A stretch of 40,615 nt of DNA from contig PATD01000044.1 in assembly GCA_002713585.1 (NCBI GenBank), positions 1 to 40,615 of the forward strand, written 5' to 3'. The stretch's first letter is position 1, and each line of letters opens with the position of its first letter. Shown here piece by piece: positions 10,301 through 18,726 of the stretch. The notes below the pieces were generated by a model. It was not told the origin of the DNA and did not search any database. It was given only the letters and a program-made list of their open reading frames with translations. This stretch comes from Methanobacteriota archaeon (GTDB taxonomy: Archaea; Thermoplasmatota; Poseidoniia; Poseidoniales; Thalassarchaeaceae). Position numbers and translations under genes: made by a program.

Positions 10301-10662
10301 CGATCGAGTTCCTGCAATACAGTGAGATTCAGAATGCCTCCATCTGGTGACTTAATCCCTTCACCAACACCAGAATAGGTAGCCATTGTCATAGGATCAA
10401 GTGGTCCTGTGACATCCGGAATTAGGGTAGAATCAGTGACAGTGAAAATGTAACCCAAAATTACACCATTGCCAGTGAATTCGTCTTGAATAACTCGAGT
10501 TGCATCTAATTCAGGCGATTCTAGGTCGTAAGATTCGATGTCGGCAGGAGTGAGGCTTACAGGTAATCCAGGAAGAACGAGTAAGGTCATGAGTCCAATA
10601 ATCAGGTGAGTTCTCTTACGATTCTCAAACAAGGATTTGGCGAATACCGAGAATCCTGTCAT
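7396..10662 (-). CDS. RND superfamily (MMPL/Patched-like) membrane protein
   Basis: 1088 aa. Two TM blocks, each with 'LALGIDDSLHALHRYKEE' / 'MSLGVGIDYVIHVVERFREE' (GxxxDD/D helix-4 motifs), separated by large extracytoplasmic loops. Confidence 0.88.
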   Translation of the reverse strand: MTGFSVFAKSLFENRKRTHLIIGLMTLLVLPGLPVSLTPADIESYDLESPELDATRVIQDEFTGNGVILGYIFTVTDSTLIPDVTGPLDPMTMATYSGVGEGIKSPDGGILNLTVLQELDRKANIVKEHETADHFGPLVSDITGTPVDGVLSLPDNFRSFMSNDTLLTQPSKEADGFFIVDVPPKTNWTDCGELECLTYDDSNVTQAHIDLAAHRMANNSNGAFLRWLSNDRAFVPDSNSPVIGPVNGTLDGEEWVGAEWIPGRWSAGSAWLLIQYDREKMLANGWTFSWSDAEQDWGYAVSGLGFEADPPPLSTDACLDRINDGADPCSTEWLYLDLEGLIRTEDRFTSTLLIGESPNVEVNRELLSSAWLIVLMGVAIMVLLWFSLRRWSDVGIVGIGLVLSLVWMQGSIGLLILFGDRTGLEVIERSQFSNLLPILILALGIDDSLHALHRYKEERRRGETSETAAMISLNRVGRAIMLTSLTTIAAFMANMFSGIPALRSFGLEAAIGVMAAFILTGLWVPLLRLDVDRWLRNRGRLLPEPTDLIRLVPQSWLAFTARISGAWAPAVFLLTVLVTAAAAPAMMNLEGDFQVEDFLDDESDFATGVFLVNERFAEEGEPAEILVEGDLTHPDVLYAVKELRYNMNKLSPDDPDRFAREPSGAVELLAIDELLEYAQFALWYNSTPFEATGWDTSLPENGVNCPYRGSTQLFVNFEDRGCIAYFFGHMYLHGIPESGGYPMIPASIVSNFIQPSQSLNSSQPWLDLDGNNATFDRMVLRFGLRQPEQFDKVELAIAELHRDLAPLQNLSATPLRERTDRDTANESYPITWTIETGSPITRYVQASRMQEELQGSLGLGVLFCLVTLWWGFRSSENRGGWVRSLISVPDRKLRVLIGPIGMLLFAGGLISLGVFLDSVPIEVAIALAIFALIIEPIWGGQALSLALLTTGPILIVVVWLYGAIAWFGYGLNMVTVAIATMSLGVGIDYVIHVVERFREERLNGLDTLPALSAVGAASGIALVGSALSDITGFIVISRSSMGFFSTFGLFSALMISLSLIASLILAPAALRIVAYLDFIRSDEGLESE

Positions 10663-10740
10663 GATTAAATCATGATTACCCCATAGATGAATATTCGTTA
10701 ATAGTCAACGATGTTAAACGATAGACGTAACGGTATGCTA

Positions 10741-11637
10741 TCATAATCCCAAAGTACGGAGTTTCTCAAGAGTTTCAATCATCTCAGATGTTAGTTCACC
10801 CACGTCCTCAATCGCCAATTCAAGATCAAGAGGACCTTTTTTCCATCCTTCATTTGGTATCCTTCTCCGGTCCCCAGGTTGACTCCCCGCATCGATTTGC
10901 ATGCGAATCGTACGTCCGGATGGTGTACTGAATTCCACATTGCCCCCAAGTAACATCGTAGTGTAAGGAACATACAATGTCTGAACCAAGCGTTCCGATT
11001 CCCATCTTCGACCTTCTCCCGGGTCAACTCTTACCATTAGGATCAGATCACCAGGTGTACCAATAGGATGCTCATTGCCCAAGCCGCGTAACCTCAAACG
11101 ATGGCCATGAGCAACGTTTGATGGAATTGTAACTGTGACTGTACTTTCCCGACGGTGAACCCCACGGCCGTTACATACGGCGCAACTAGAACCGGTACGG
11201 AATGTGTTTCCATCGCATCTGTTGCAGCGACGCAAGCGACTAAGTTCGAAGGGAACCTTACCTCCAGATTCAGCTAACGATGATGATACATCGATGCCTA
11301 ATTCGATATCGATGCCTCTCTTCGGAGCCTCTCGAGGGCGCTCTTGCGCCCCACCACGCATCATCTGACGGAGGAGATCATCCAGACCACTAGGGCCTGG
11401 CCCCCCACCAGAGAATCTTGCAAATTGCTCGGCTTGGTCATGCTCCCTGCGCTTCTGAGGGGTCCCAATGGCATCGTACGCTGATTGGATTGATTTGAAT
11501 CGCTCCTCTGCCGCTGGATCCCCCGGATTGCGATCGGGATGATGTTGCCGCGCAAGGCGGCGGAATGCCCGCTTAATCTCGGCATCTGAAGATGATTGGT
11601 CGATACCCAGAACCTGATATGGGTCGCGTCCGTTCAT
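10741..11637 (-). CDS. DnaJ-family (Hsp40) co-chaperone with a reduced zinc finger
   Basis: J domain 'DPYQVLGIDQSSSDAEIKRAFRRLARQHHPDRNPGDPAAEERFKSIQSAYDAI' including HPD. Zn region has only 'CNRCDG' and 'CAVCNGRG', then DnaJ C-terminal domains. Start set to ATG at 11635-11637 rather than the track's 11973. Confidence 0.88.
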   Translation of the reverse strand: MNGRDPYQVLGIDQSSSDAEIKRAFRRLARQHHPDRNPGDPAAEERFKSIQSAYDAIGTPQKRREHDQAEQFARFSGGGPGPSGLDDLLRQMMRGGAQERPREAPKRGIDIELGIDVSSSLAESGGKVPFELSRLRRCNRCDGNTFRTGSSCAVCNGRGVHRRESTVTVTIPSNVAHGHRLRLRGLGNEHPIGTPGDLILMVRVDPGEGRRWESERLVQTLYVPYTTMLLGGNVEFSTPSGRTIRMQIDAGSQPGDRRRIPNEGWKKGPLDLELAIEDVGELTSEMIETLEKLRTLGL

Positions 11638-11716
11638 ACAATGCCATGGTAACCGTCCCATTTCAAGAGCAACCCACTGACCCAATCGATATAACCAAGG
11701 AAAATGTAGCGGGTTT

Positions 11717-12406
11717 ATGCAAGAACACCTCGAGTTTGACCCCTCATACACACTTTTGACCCTCGCCTGCTCACCAAATGAGGCTGTAAATGTCGAACCT
11801 GGAGCAATGGTTTCTATGGCAGGTATGCAAATGCAAACTAAGTCCAGTGGAGGATTTCTCAAGGGCCTCAAGAAGATGGCGTTAGGTGGCGAGTCATTCT
11901 TCCTCAACACCTTCACCGCTGGCCCACAGGGCGGTTGGATTAGCCTTGCACCTGGAGCGCCAGGCGATATCAAACACCGCGATATTCAACCTGGACGTCA
12001 GGTCTTCATTCAGGGTGGGTCTTACCTAGCTTCTACACCAAACGTGCAAACTGACACTAAATTTCAGGGATTCAAAGGCATGTTCTCTGGTGAATCTGTA
12101 TTCTTTATTCGTGCCTTCACAGAAGATGGGCAGCCAGGACGCACTTGGTTCAACTCCTTCGGTGCTATCAAGGAAATTCCCATTCAGCCCGGCCAGGTCA
12201 TCACAGTAGATACAGGCCATGTCGTTGCTTTCGATGACACTGTGACTTATGAAATTGGTAAAGTCGGAGGGATGAAATCGCTATTCCTAGGTGGAGAAGG
12301 TCTCGTAATGCACTTCTCAGGCCAAGGCAGTGTGTGGATCCAGACAAGAAATGTTGGAAGCCTTGCTTCCAAGTTAATCCCATTCCTACCGTCCCGTGGT
12401 AACTGA
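11717..12406 (+). CDS. AIM24 / TIGR00266 family protein (copy 1)
   Basis: 'VEPGAMVSMAGMQMQTKSSGGFLKGLKKMALGGESFFLNTFTAGPQGGWISLAPGAPGDI...VDTGHVVAFDDTVTYEI'. Confidence 0.88.
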   Translation: MQEHLEFDPSYTLLTLACSPNEAVNVEPGAMVSMAGMQMQTKSSGGFLKGLKKMALGGESFFLNTFTAGPQGGWISLAPGAPGDIKHRDIQPGRQVFIQGGSYLASTPNVQTDTKFQGFKGMFSGESVFFIRAFTEDGQPGRTWFNSFGAIKEIPIQPGQVITVDTGHVVAFDDTVTYEIGKVGGMKSLFLGGEGLVMHFSGQGSVWIQTRNVGSLASKLIPFLPSRGN

Positions 12407-12426
12407 TTGACTGATAGGTGAAAGAA

Positions 12427-13152
12427 ATGCAGAATCACATAGAGTTCGATCCCGAATTTGCACTACTTACAGTGTCTGTAAATCCGGGTGAAACAATCCG
12501 CGCCGAGTCAGGAGCGATGGTTTCGATGGCAGGGGTCGAAATGGAAACGAAGTCAGGGGGCTTTTTCAAAGCACTAAAACGGAAGATTTTCGGTGGTGAA
12601 TCGATTTTTCAGAACTACTTTACTGGCGGTCCACAGGGTGGCTGGGTCATGATTGCACCTGGGACCCCTGGAGCGATTGTTACGAGGGATTTACAGCCTG
12701 GAAAGGCAATGTTTTTGCAATCCGGCGCCTATCTCGCATCGACACCAAATGTCGAAATGTCAACTAAGTTTCAGGGTGCTAAGGGACTATTCTCCGGGGA
12801 ATCTATATTCTTCCTCCGATGCTTCACAGAAGAAACTCCAGGGACTTTGCACTTCAACTCCTACGGAGCAATCAAGCAAATTGATGTACAACCTGGTCAA
12901 GAAATTACGATCGACACCGGCCATGTTGTTGCCTTTGAGGAGGGGCTCGAATACCGGGTTACAAAGGCAGGGAATATGAAATCCGCCATTCTTGGTGGGG
13001 AAGGTCTGGTAATGATTTTCTCAGGTCAAGGCCGATTGTATACACAGACACGGAATGCACAGGGCCTCGCTAATGTGCTTGCACCATTTGTTCCAACGAG
13101 CAACAGTGGAGGATCTAGTGCCCTCAATATTGCCGGGGATCTCTTTGGTTGA
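12427..13152 (+). CDS. AIM24 / TIGR00266 family protein (copy 2)
   Basis: Strong end-to-end similarity to 11717..12406. ATG 12427 lies just after 'AGGTGA'. Confidence 0.88.
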   Translation: MQNHIEFDPEFALLTVSVNPGETIRAESGAMVSMAGVEMETKSGGFFKALKRKIFGGESIFQNYFTGGPQGGWVMIAPGTPGAIVTRDLQPGKAMFLQSGAYLASTPNVEMSTKFQGAKGLFSGESIFFLRCFTEETPGTLHFNSYGAIKQIDVQPGQEITIDTGHVVAFEEGLEYRVTKAGNMKSAILGGEGLVMIFSGQGRLYTQTRNAQGLANVLAPFVPTSNSGGSSALNIAGDLFG

Positions 13153-13190
13153 GACCACATACTCAAGTCCGGTCGATTCTTCCTTGACTC

Positions 13191-14441
13191 ATGGAGCCGA
13201 GGCGGGTCACCTCAACTCGCCTCATCACAGAGGCTGGCCGAGTGCATCGTGGTGATGTCCTTCTCTTCAGTGATGGATCATGGTCTGAAAGCCACGGAGA
13301 CGAAGATGTCATCGAGACCATCGATGGTTCAAATCGTGTAATTACACGCTCATTCCAAAACTGGCACACTCACTTACCGATGATTCTCAATCGCAGCATG
13401 GGCGAGGGGCTACCGTTAATGGAATGGCTGCAAGCATCGATTTTTCCAACGGAGCGGCATGTAACCAAAGAACTGATTGAAGTTGGAACGCGAGCAGCTC
13501 TTGCTGAACTAATCGCAACTGGGACAACTTTCGCTTGTGACATGTACCATCATCCTGATGCTATCGCTCCAGTGATTGCGGAAAGTGGGATTCGTGGAAT
13601 CGTATGTGGGCCAACAACTGATTGGCCTCCGTCAGCACAGGATATGTCAGACAGTGGAGAGGCGCTCAAAAATCTCGAGGGGCTTCTCTCAGAAGAACCT
13701 CTAGCAGATGGAAGGGTGCGTTACGGAATAGCTGCTCACGCTGTTTACACCTGTTCTGAGGAGACGCTGCTCCGAGCGTCTGAACTTGGACGGCGGTACT
13801 CAGCACCGGTCCACATTCACACTAGCGAAACAAGGCAGGAAGTAGCAAATTGCCATGCAGAACATGGTATGTATCCAATTGAATATCTGGACTCTATAGG
13901 GTTCCTCGAAGAAGGAACCGTTTGTGCACACTGTGGCTGGGTTACTAAGAAAGAGATGAGGATTCTTGCTGAGAAGAAATGTCATGCTGTACATTGCCCT
14001 ATCAGCAATCAGAAGTTAGCCTGCGGTGGCACGATGTCTTATCCTGCAATGAAGGAAGCCAACGTCGATGTTCGACTTGGGACCGATGGAGCTGCTAGCA
14101 ACAACTCATTAGACATGCGCGCTGAGGCTAAAGCCGCTAGCCTAATTCAACGCCATGACCACTGGGATGCCCGAATCCTTGACCCCGTCGAGACATGGCA
14201 GCTCGCAACCAAGGGAAGCAAAGATTGGATTACATGGGATTTGAACGATGTTCGTCTTCGACCTACAGGACGCGATGATCGACGGCTCCTCGCTAATCTA
14301 ATCTACAGTGGAGGGCGTGTCCTTGATGTCTTCGTGGACGGCGAGGCTATACGGCGTGATGGTGTTACCCTAACCATCGATGAGTTAGCATCCATAGAGC
14401 AGTTAGAGGATAGTGCTAGAGAATACTATTCTCACATTTAA
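13191..14441 (+). CDS. Amidohydrolase, 5-methylthioadenosine/S-adenosylhomocysteine deaminase-like
   Basis: 'NWHTHLPMILNRSMGEGLPLMEWL', 'VHIHTSETRQEV', 'CAHCGWVTKKEM', 'RLGTDGAASNNSLDMRAEAK' match the metal-ligand pattern of this subfamily. Confidence 0.85.
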   Translation: MEPRRVTSTRLITEAGRVHRGDVLLFSDGSWSESHGDEDVIETIDGSNRVITRSFQNWHTHLPMILNRSMGEGLPLMEWLQASIFPTERHVTKELIEVGTRAALAELIATGTTFACDMYHHPDAIAPVIAESGIRGIVCGPTTDWPPSAQDMSDSGEALKNLEGLLSEEPLADGRVRYGIAAHAVYTCSEETLLRASELGRRYSAPVHIHTSETRQEVANCHAEHGMYPIEYLDSIGFLEEGTVCAHCGWVTKKEMRILAEKKCHAVHCPISNQKLACGGTMSYPAMKEANVDVRLGTDGAASNNSLDMRAEAKAASLIQRHDHWDARILDPVETWQLATKGSKDWITWDLNDVRLRPTGRDDRRLLANLIYSGGRVLDVFVDGEAIRRDGVTLTIDELASIEQLEDSAREYYSHI

Positions 14442-14581
14442 TCCGATACTGATCTCACATCCAGTTAGGAATGTTCAAAGAGTTCCGGAAACGGATTTAG
14501 GTTACTGGGGAGCTATTTGCTGAGAGGTTGCTTCGGTAACGACCCACAACCTGATCTGGGTAATTCCAGCGGAGGGAGGAA

Positions 14582-16054
14582 ATGGAACCAACACTTGCAT
14601 ATGGATTATTGATTGCAACGATTGGCCTCTTTGGCTATATCGGATACAAAGCCGCAGATGGAAAGGATATCGAAGTCGATGAATTTCTTGCAGCACGAGG
14701 TTCACAATCTTCGATGCGTATTGCACTGAGCCTATTCGCCTCAGGCATGGGGGTATGGATTCTATTCGGTCCATCCGAGGTCGGCTACTATGGCGGGTTC
14801 TGGGATGTCGTTGGTTACGCTGTTTCCGCGTCCACACCATTCCTCCTTCTGGCATATGTCGGACCAATGATACGTGCATCACTTCCTGACGGTGTTACAC
14901 TGGCAGATTACGTACGTGCTCGACTAGGGCGAACTATGCAAATCTATGTCGGAATCATATCTATCCTCTACATGTTCACCTTCCTTTTTGCTGAATTTAC
15001 AGCCATTGGGAAGGCAAGCTCGATTCTTGGTGGACTAGACCCTCTAATCCCGATGATTCTTATCGCGGCCGCAACGGCGGGCTATACCGCTCTCGGGGGT
15101 TTACCGGCTTCACTAGCGACCGATAGAATCCAAGCATTGACTGTGATTACTCTATTGACAAGTTTGGGCCTCCTACTAATGGCGCAGATGTTTAGCGATG
15201 GACTAGGAGAATGGATAAATCAGGCCAAGGCATTCAACCCGGAGGATGAATGGAGTGTAGGTAGCATGAGTTACATGGATTCATTCGCATCCGGGTTAGC
15301 ATTGGTCATAGCAATCACTGCCGCTGAAATGTTCTCCCAAGGAAACTGGCAGCGCACCCACGCTTCTGAGTCGCCTGAAGCACTACAACGGGGCGCATTG
15401 ATTGCCTCATCGATGGTGTTTCCTCTAGTCCTCATCATGGGAATCCTCGGAACAGTTGTTGCCGGAAGAGGGGCTCCAATGTTCGGTGATGTGTACGACC
15501 CATCTTCCGCTTTCTTCATCTTAATTGCTGATGCTGGGATCCTTATTCTCATACTCTTCTTGGTCCTTGCAGTAGCATTAGTATGCTCCAGTGCAGACAC
15601 TTTGTTGAATGCGATTACTGCATCTGTAACACGTGACCTTTCAGATGGTCGAATGAATCTCTCCCAAGCTCGTATCGTTACCATCTGTTTGATGCCGATT
15701 GCCGTATACTTAGCAACTGGTCCAACTGTATTCGGATTTACCTTCGATACAGCCAGTGTGTTTGGTATCTTCCTATTCGCCGATTTATTGGCTGCCGCTA
15801 CCGTAGCACCAGTTCTTCTAACTCTCTGGAATCGTATCACATCTCAGGGCGCACTCGCAGGTGCCATTTCCGGATTTCTTGGCGTTATTCTCTACGGAAC
15901 ATTTACTCAGGACCTCATGAAGGGTGTTGAGTACATCTACAGGCCTGTAAATGAATACGGATTAGCAAATCTGAATGTATTCCTGTCGGCCCTAATTACA
16001 AGTGGGCTGGTAACAATTCTAGTATCATTAGCCACTGTTTCCAAAGAAGAGTAA
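14582..16054 (+). CDS. Sodium:solute symporter (SSS) family transporter
   Basis: Multi-TM protein with 'AARGSQSSMRIALSLFASGMG', 'TAGYTALGGLPASLATDRIQ', 'EMFSQGNWQRTHASESPEALQRGAL'. Confidence 0.88.
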   Translation: MEPTLAYGLLIATIGLFGYIGYKAADGKDIEVDEFLAARGSQSSMRIALSLFASGMGVWILFGPSEVGYYGGFWDVVGYAVSASTPFLLLAYVGPMIRASLPDGVTLADYVRARLGRTMQIYVGIISILYMFTFLFAEFTAIGKASSILGGLDPLIPMILIAAATAGYTALGGLPASLATDRIQALTVITLLTSLGLLLMAQMFSDGLGEWINQAKAFNPEDEWSVGSMSYMDSFASGLALVIAITAAEMFSQGNWQRTHASESPEALQRGALIASSMVFPLVLIMGILGTVVAGRGAPMFGDVYDPSSAFFILIADAGILILILFLVLAVALVCSSADTLLNAITASVTRDLSDGRMNLSQARIVTICLMPIAVYLATGPTVFGFTFDTASVFGIFLFADLLAAATVAPVLLTLWNRITSQGALAGAISGFLGVILYGTFTQDLMKGVEYIYRPVNEYGLANLNVFLSALITSGLVTILVSLATVSKEE

Positions 16055-16085
16055 GCATTCACTACTCTTCAGTGGCATTCCTTCA

Positions 16086-16778
16086 CTAGATACGGCGGGC
16101 AGGGATTCCTCCCCACACCTCACCGGGTGGAATCTCTGTCCACTTAGGAAGAACTGCTCGAGAGGCGAGAACGGATCCGTCTCCAATCGTACATCCAGGA
16201 TTGATGAAAGAACCTGAACCAATAAGACAGTCCTTTCCAATCCGAACTGGGGATAGAACAAGTTCACCCTTTTCGACGATATGTCCATTGATTGCAGCCC
16301 CTCCACCAATCACCGTTCTATCTCCTATGTGGACCATGAAACAGTCATTGATGGAGGTCGAATTAAGTTGCGCACCCTTACCTACCTTGCAACCCATCAA
16401 TCGATAATAGAACGAACCAATGTAGGATGGAACTACCAGACCTAGTTGATTGATTGCCATTCTGTGCAGAGCACCAAGCATCCCCCATCGCACTGTTGTG
16501 AAGGATCTCAAAGGTACCCTCCCCTCAGGAAGCCGAGGTCTTAGAATAGCACCAATGAAACCTACCTCAAAGAGTAGAAGGCCAATCCATGAAATGTAAC
16601 TCAATCCTGCTCCGAGACCTAGAGCAATTGATCGAACGATAGGATCCCAATCCGCACTCTCCATCCAGAGGCATGTCATTGCATAAACAGGAGGAATGAG
16701 CGCTACACCCCACACAATACCTGCGAGAAGGAAGAAGATAGTCGTCAGCAAATGCTGAGCGACATCGAAAGTCCCCAA
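16086..16778 (-). CDS. Membrane-anchored left-handed beta-helix (hexapeptide repeat) protein, transferase-like
   Basis: N-terminal TM segments followed by 'GCKVGKGAQLNSTSINDCFMVHIGDRTVIGGGAAINGH...IGKDCLIGSGSFINPGCTIGDGSVLASRAVL'. Confidence 0.75.
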   Translation of the reverse strand: MGTFDVAQHLLTTIFFLLAGIVWGVALIPPVYAMTCLWMESADWDPIVRSIALGLGAGLSYISWIGLLLFEVGFIGAILRPRLPEGRVPLRSFTTVRWGMLGALHRMAINQLGLVVPSYIGSFYYRLMGCKVGKGAQLNSTSINDCFMVHIGDRTVIGGGAAINGHIVEKGELVLSPVRIGKDCLIGSGSFINPGCTIGDGSVLASRAVLPKWTEIPPGEVWGGIPARRI

Positions 16779-16782
16779 AAAA

Positions 16783-18630
16783 TCACTCTTCCTCTATGGA
16801 CCTGCCCTTATTTCTTGCGTCTTCAGCTTCAGCTTCAGCAATGCCTTTTTGGATATCTACACGTGTGAAAAGTGCAGTTCCAGCAAGGATGACTGCTACA
16901 ATTGTCAGGATCGCAACTCGGTCATCGGATACTGCCACGGTCATCGCATATACTAGGGGGCCGACAACGGCAGCCGCCTTTCCGATGAAACCAAAGAATC
17001 CAAAGAATTCCGTCGTCCTTGTCCTTGGAATTAGTAGAGAGAACAAACTTCGAGCCTGAGCACCCGCGGTACCCATAACCATGCCTACCATCATCCCTAG
17101 GAAGACGAACTGTAATGTGACCGTCATGCCCAGTGGACCCCATAGATTGTCCCGCATGAACATCGCCCAACCATCCAAGGGTCCATCCCCTAGATTGGCC
17201 GGATGATTATCTCCAACTGACTGTTTTCCATCCTCTGGACCACCAATGAATGAGAAGGAGAATCTGTGATCTGTGTTGTTCACCATTAGCATAGTCATCT
17301 GAGATGCATCCTCTTTTGTCAATGACGTTCGAGTATGATCTGTGTTTGATTCAGCACCGTCAATTGTTGTATCAGTAAGGTATGTGAAGTAAGTATCTCG
17401 GAATGATGCATCTCCTTCACCGTTTAGTGAAAACCAAGAGTTTGCAGTGCAGCAGGCCTCCTTATCGTATAACACAACAATCTCGTAGATGTCGTTATTA
17501 TCATCGAAATTGAACTGGAAATCGTGGACTTCGTGATTATCTTCCATCGGGAGAGGGGCGAAGCCAGTTGCAAGAACTGCAGCGACACAATAGACCATTA
17601 GAGCAGAAGTAAGGACTTTCTTAGTACCGAATCTCTCTGCGGCTCGACCTCCAATATATGACATTGGAATTGCAACAAGATTCACGGTTAGAAGGAGGAA
17701 CATCACCGCCGAAGGAGGTAAGCGTAGAACCGAATCACCGTATGCACTTGCCATTGCAGCGATAGTATTCACACCATCATAGAACAACAGATACGAAACC
17801 AAAAATATCGAAAGGACCGGGAACTTTCGAATCTCACGGAAGGTCGTCATGACCTGGTTTACTGCTACCTTGATTGCGTCACCAACACTATCGAACTCGG
17901 TTGGATTTGGGATTTCAGGCTCCGGAGTGTTACGGAATAGCGGCATTCCCCAACCAAACCACCAAAGTGCAGATGTAACGAATACAAAGGACATCTTCAT
18001 GTTGAGTGATACCGATTCTGGAAGTGGTCCAATCAAAACAAGAAGATGGACAATTAGGATGAGGCAACCCCCACCGAATCCGTATACATACCCAATCGAT
18101 GAAACTCGATCCATCGCTTCACGTGGAGCAAGATATGGCATGAAAGCGTAGTAAATCACATTCCCTCCCGCAAAACCGATATTTCCAATCACGATGAATA
18201 TCGCTAACCAAATATAGGCTGTATCGCCCATGAAAGGAGCTAACCCCATGAGAGCAGTGAAGACCACTCCCACGATTGTGTAAACCCACAGAATCTTCTT
18301 CTTGATAGGTACGCGATCTGCGATTACGCCTAGGATTGGACTACAAATTGCAATGAACAAACTGGAAGCCGTGAGAACGAGGGAATAGTAGGAAGCGCCT
18401 GTGATGTTTGCACCAAAGAACTCAGTTCCCCCACCCGTTGCAGTATTGAATAAACTCGCAGTCAGCATTGGTGCAACTACAGTCACTACGGTAAGGGCAA
18501 ACGCCTGATTCGCGAAATCATAGAGATACCACCCCTTGAGCGCCTTTTTCTCTTTAGGAGACATTTCATTGAGAATCGCAGAAACATCTACTCCTTCTAT
18601 CGATTCTGTTGACGAAACAACATCGGCCAT
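16783..18630 (-). CDS. MFS transporter, UMF1/Atg22-like, with large internal soluble insertion
   Basis: 'KGWYLYDFANQAFALTVVTVVAPMLTASLF' and 'GVIADRVPIKKKILW' are characteristic. About 130 polar residues interrupt the TM core. Confidence 0.83.
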   Translation of the reverse strand: MADVVSSTESIEGVDVSAILNEMSPKEKKALKGWYLYDFANQAFALTVVTVVAPMLTASLFNTATGGGTEFFGANITGASYYSLVLTASSLFIAICSPILGVIADRVPIKKKILWVYTIVGVVFTALMGLAPFMGDTAYIWLAIFIVIGNIGFAGGNVIYYAFMPYLAPREAMDRVSSIGYVYGFGGGCLILIVHLLVLIGPLPESVSLNMKMSFVFVTSALWWFGWGMPLFRNTPEPEIPNPTEFDSVGDAIKVAVNQVMTTFREIRKFPVLSIFLVSYLLFYDGVNTIAAMASAYGDSVLRLPPSAVMFLLLTVNLVAIPMSYIGGRAAERFGTKKVLTSALMVYCVAAVLATGFAPLPMEDNHEVHDFQFNFDDNNDIYEIVVLYDKEACCTANSWFSLNGEGDASFRDTYFTYLTDTTIDGAESNTDHTRTSLTKEDASQMTMLMVNNTDHRFSFSFIGGPEDGKQSVGDNHPANLGDGPLDGWAMFMRDNLWGPLGMTVTLQFVFLGMMVGMVMGTAGAQARSLFSLLIPRTRTTEFFGFFGFIGKAAAVVGPLVYAMTVAVSDDRVAILTIVAVILAGTALFTRVDIQKGIAEAEAEDARNKGRSIEEE

Positions 18631-18726
18631 ACTACTCGCAGAGAGCCATTAGCATATCAACATGCAACCGCATGGTGCCGGCTCATCTATGCAAATACCT
18701 ATCACTCAAACGCCTTCCGAGAAACG

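Noticed and set aside
11638-11973. N-terminal extension of the DnaJ ORF to 11973
   Set aside because: It would overlap the divergent AIM24 gene, and the sequence before 'MNGRDPYQVLG' is not J-protein-like; the internal ATG at 11637 is more plausible.
14442-14581. 140-nt gap between the amidohydrolase and SSS transporter as a possible riboswitch
   Set aside because: I could not identify a recognisable aptamer or strong hairpin; ordinary promoter/leader is sufficient without further evidence.
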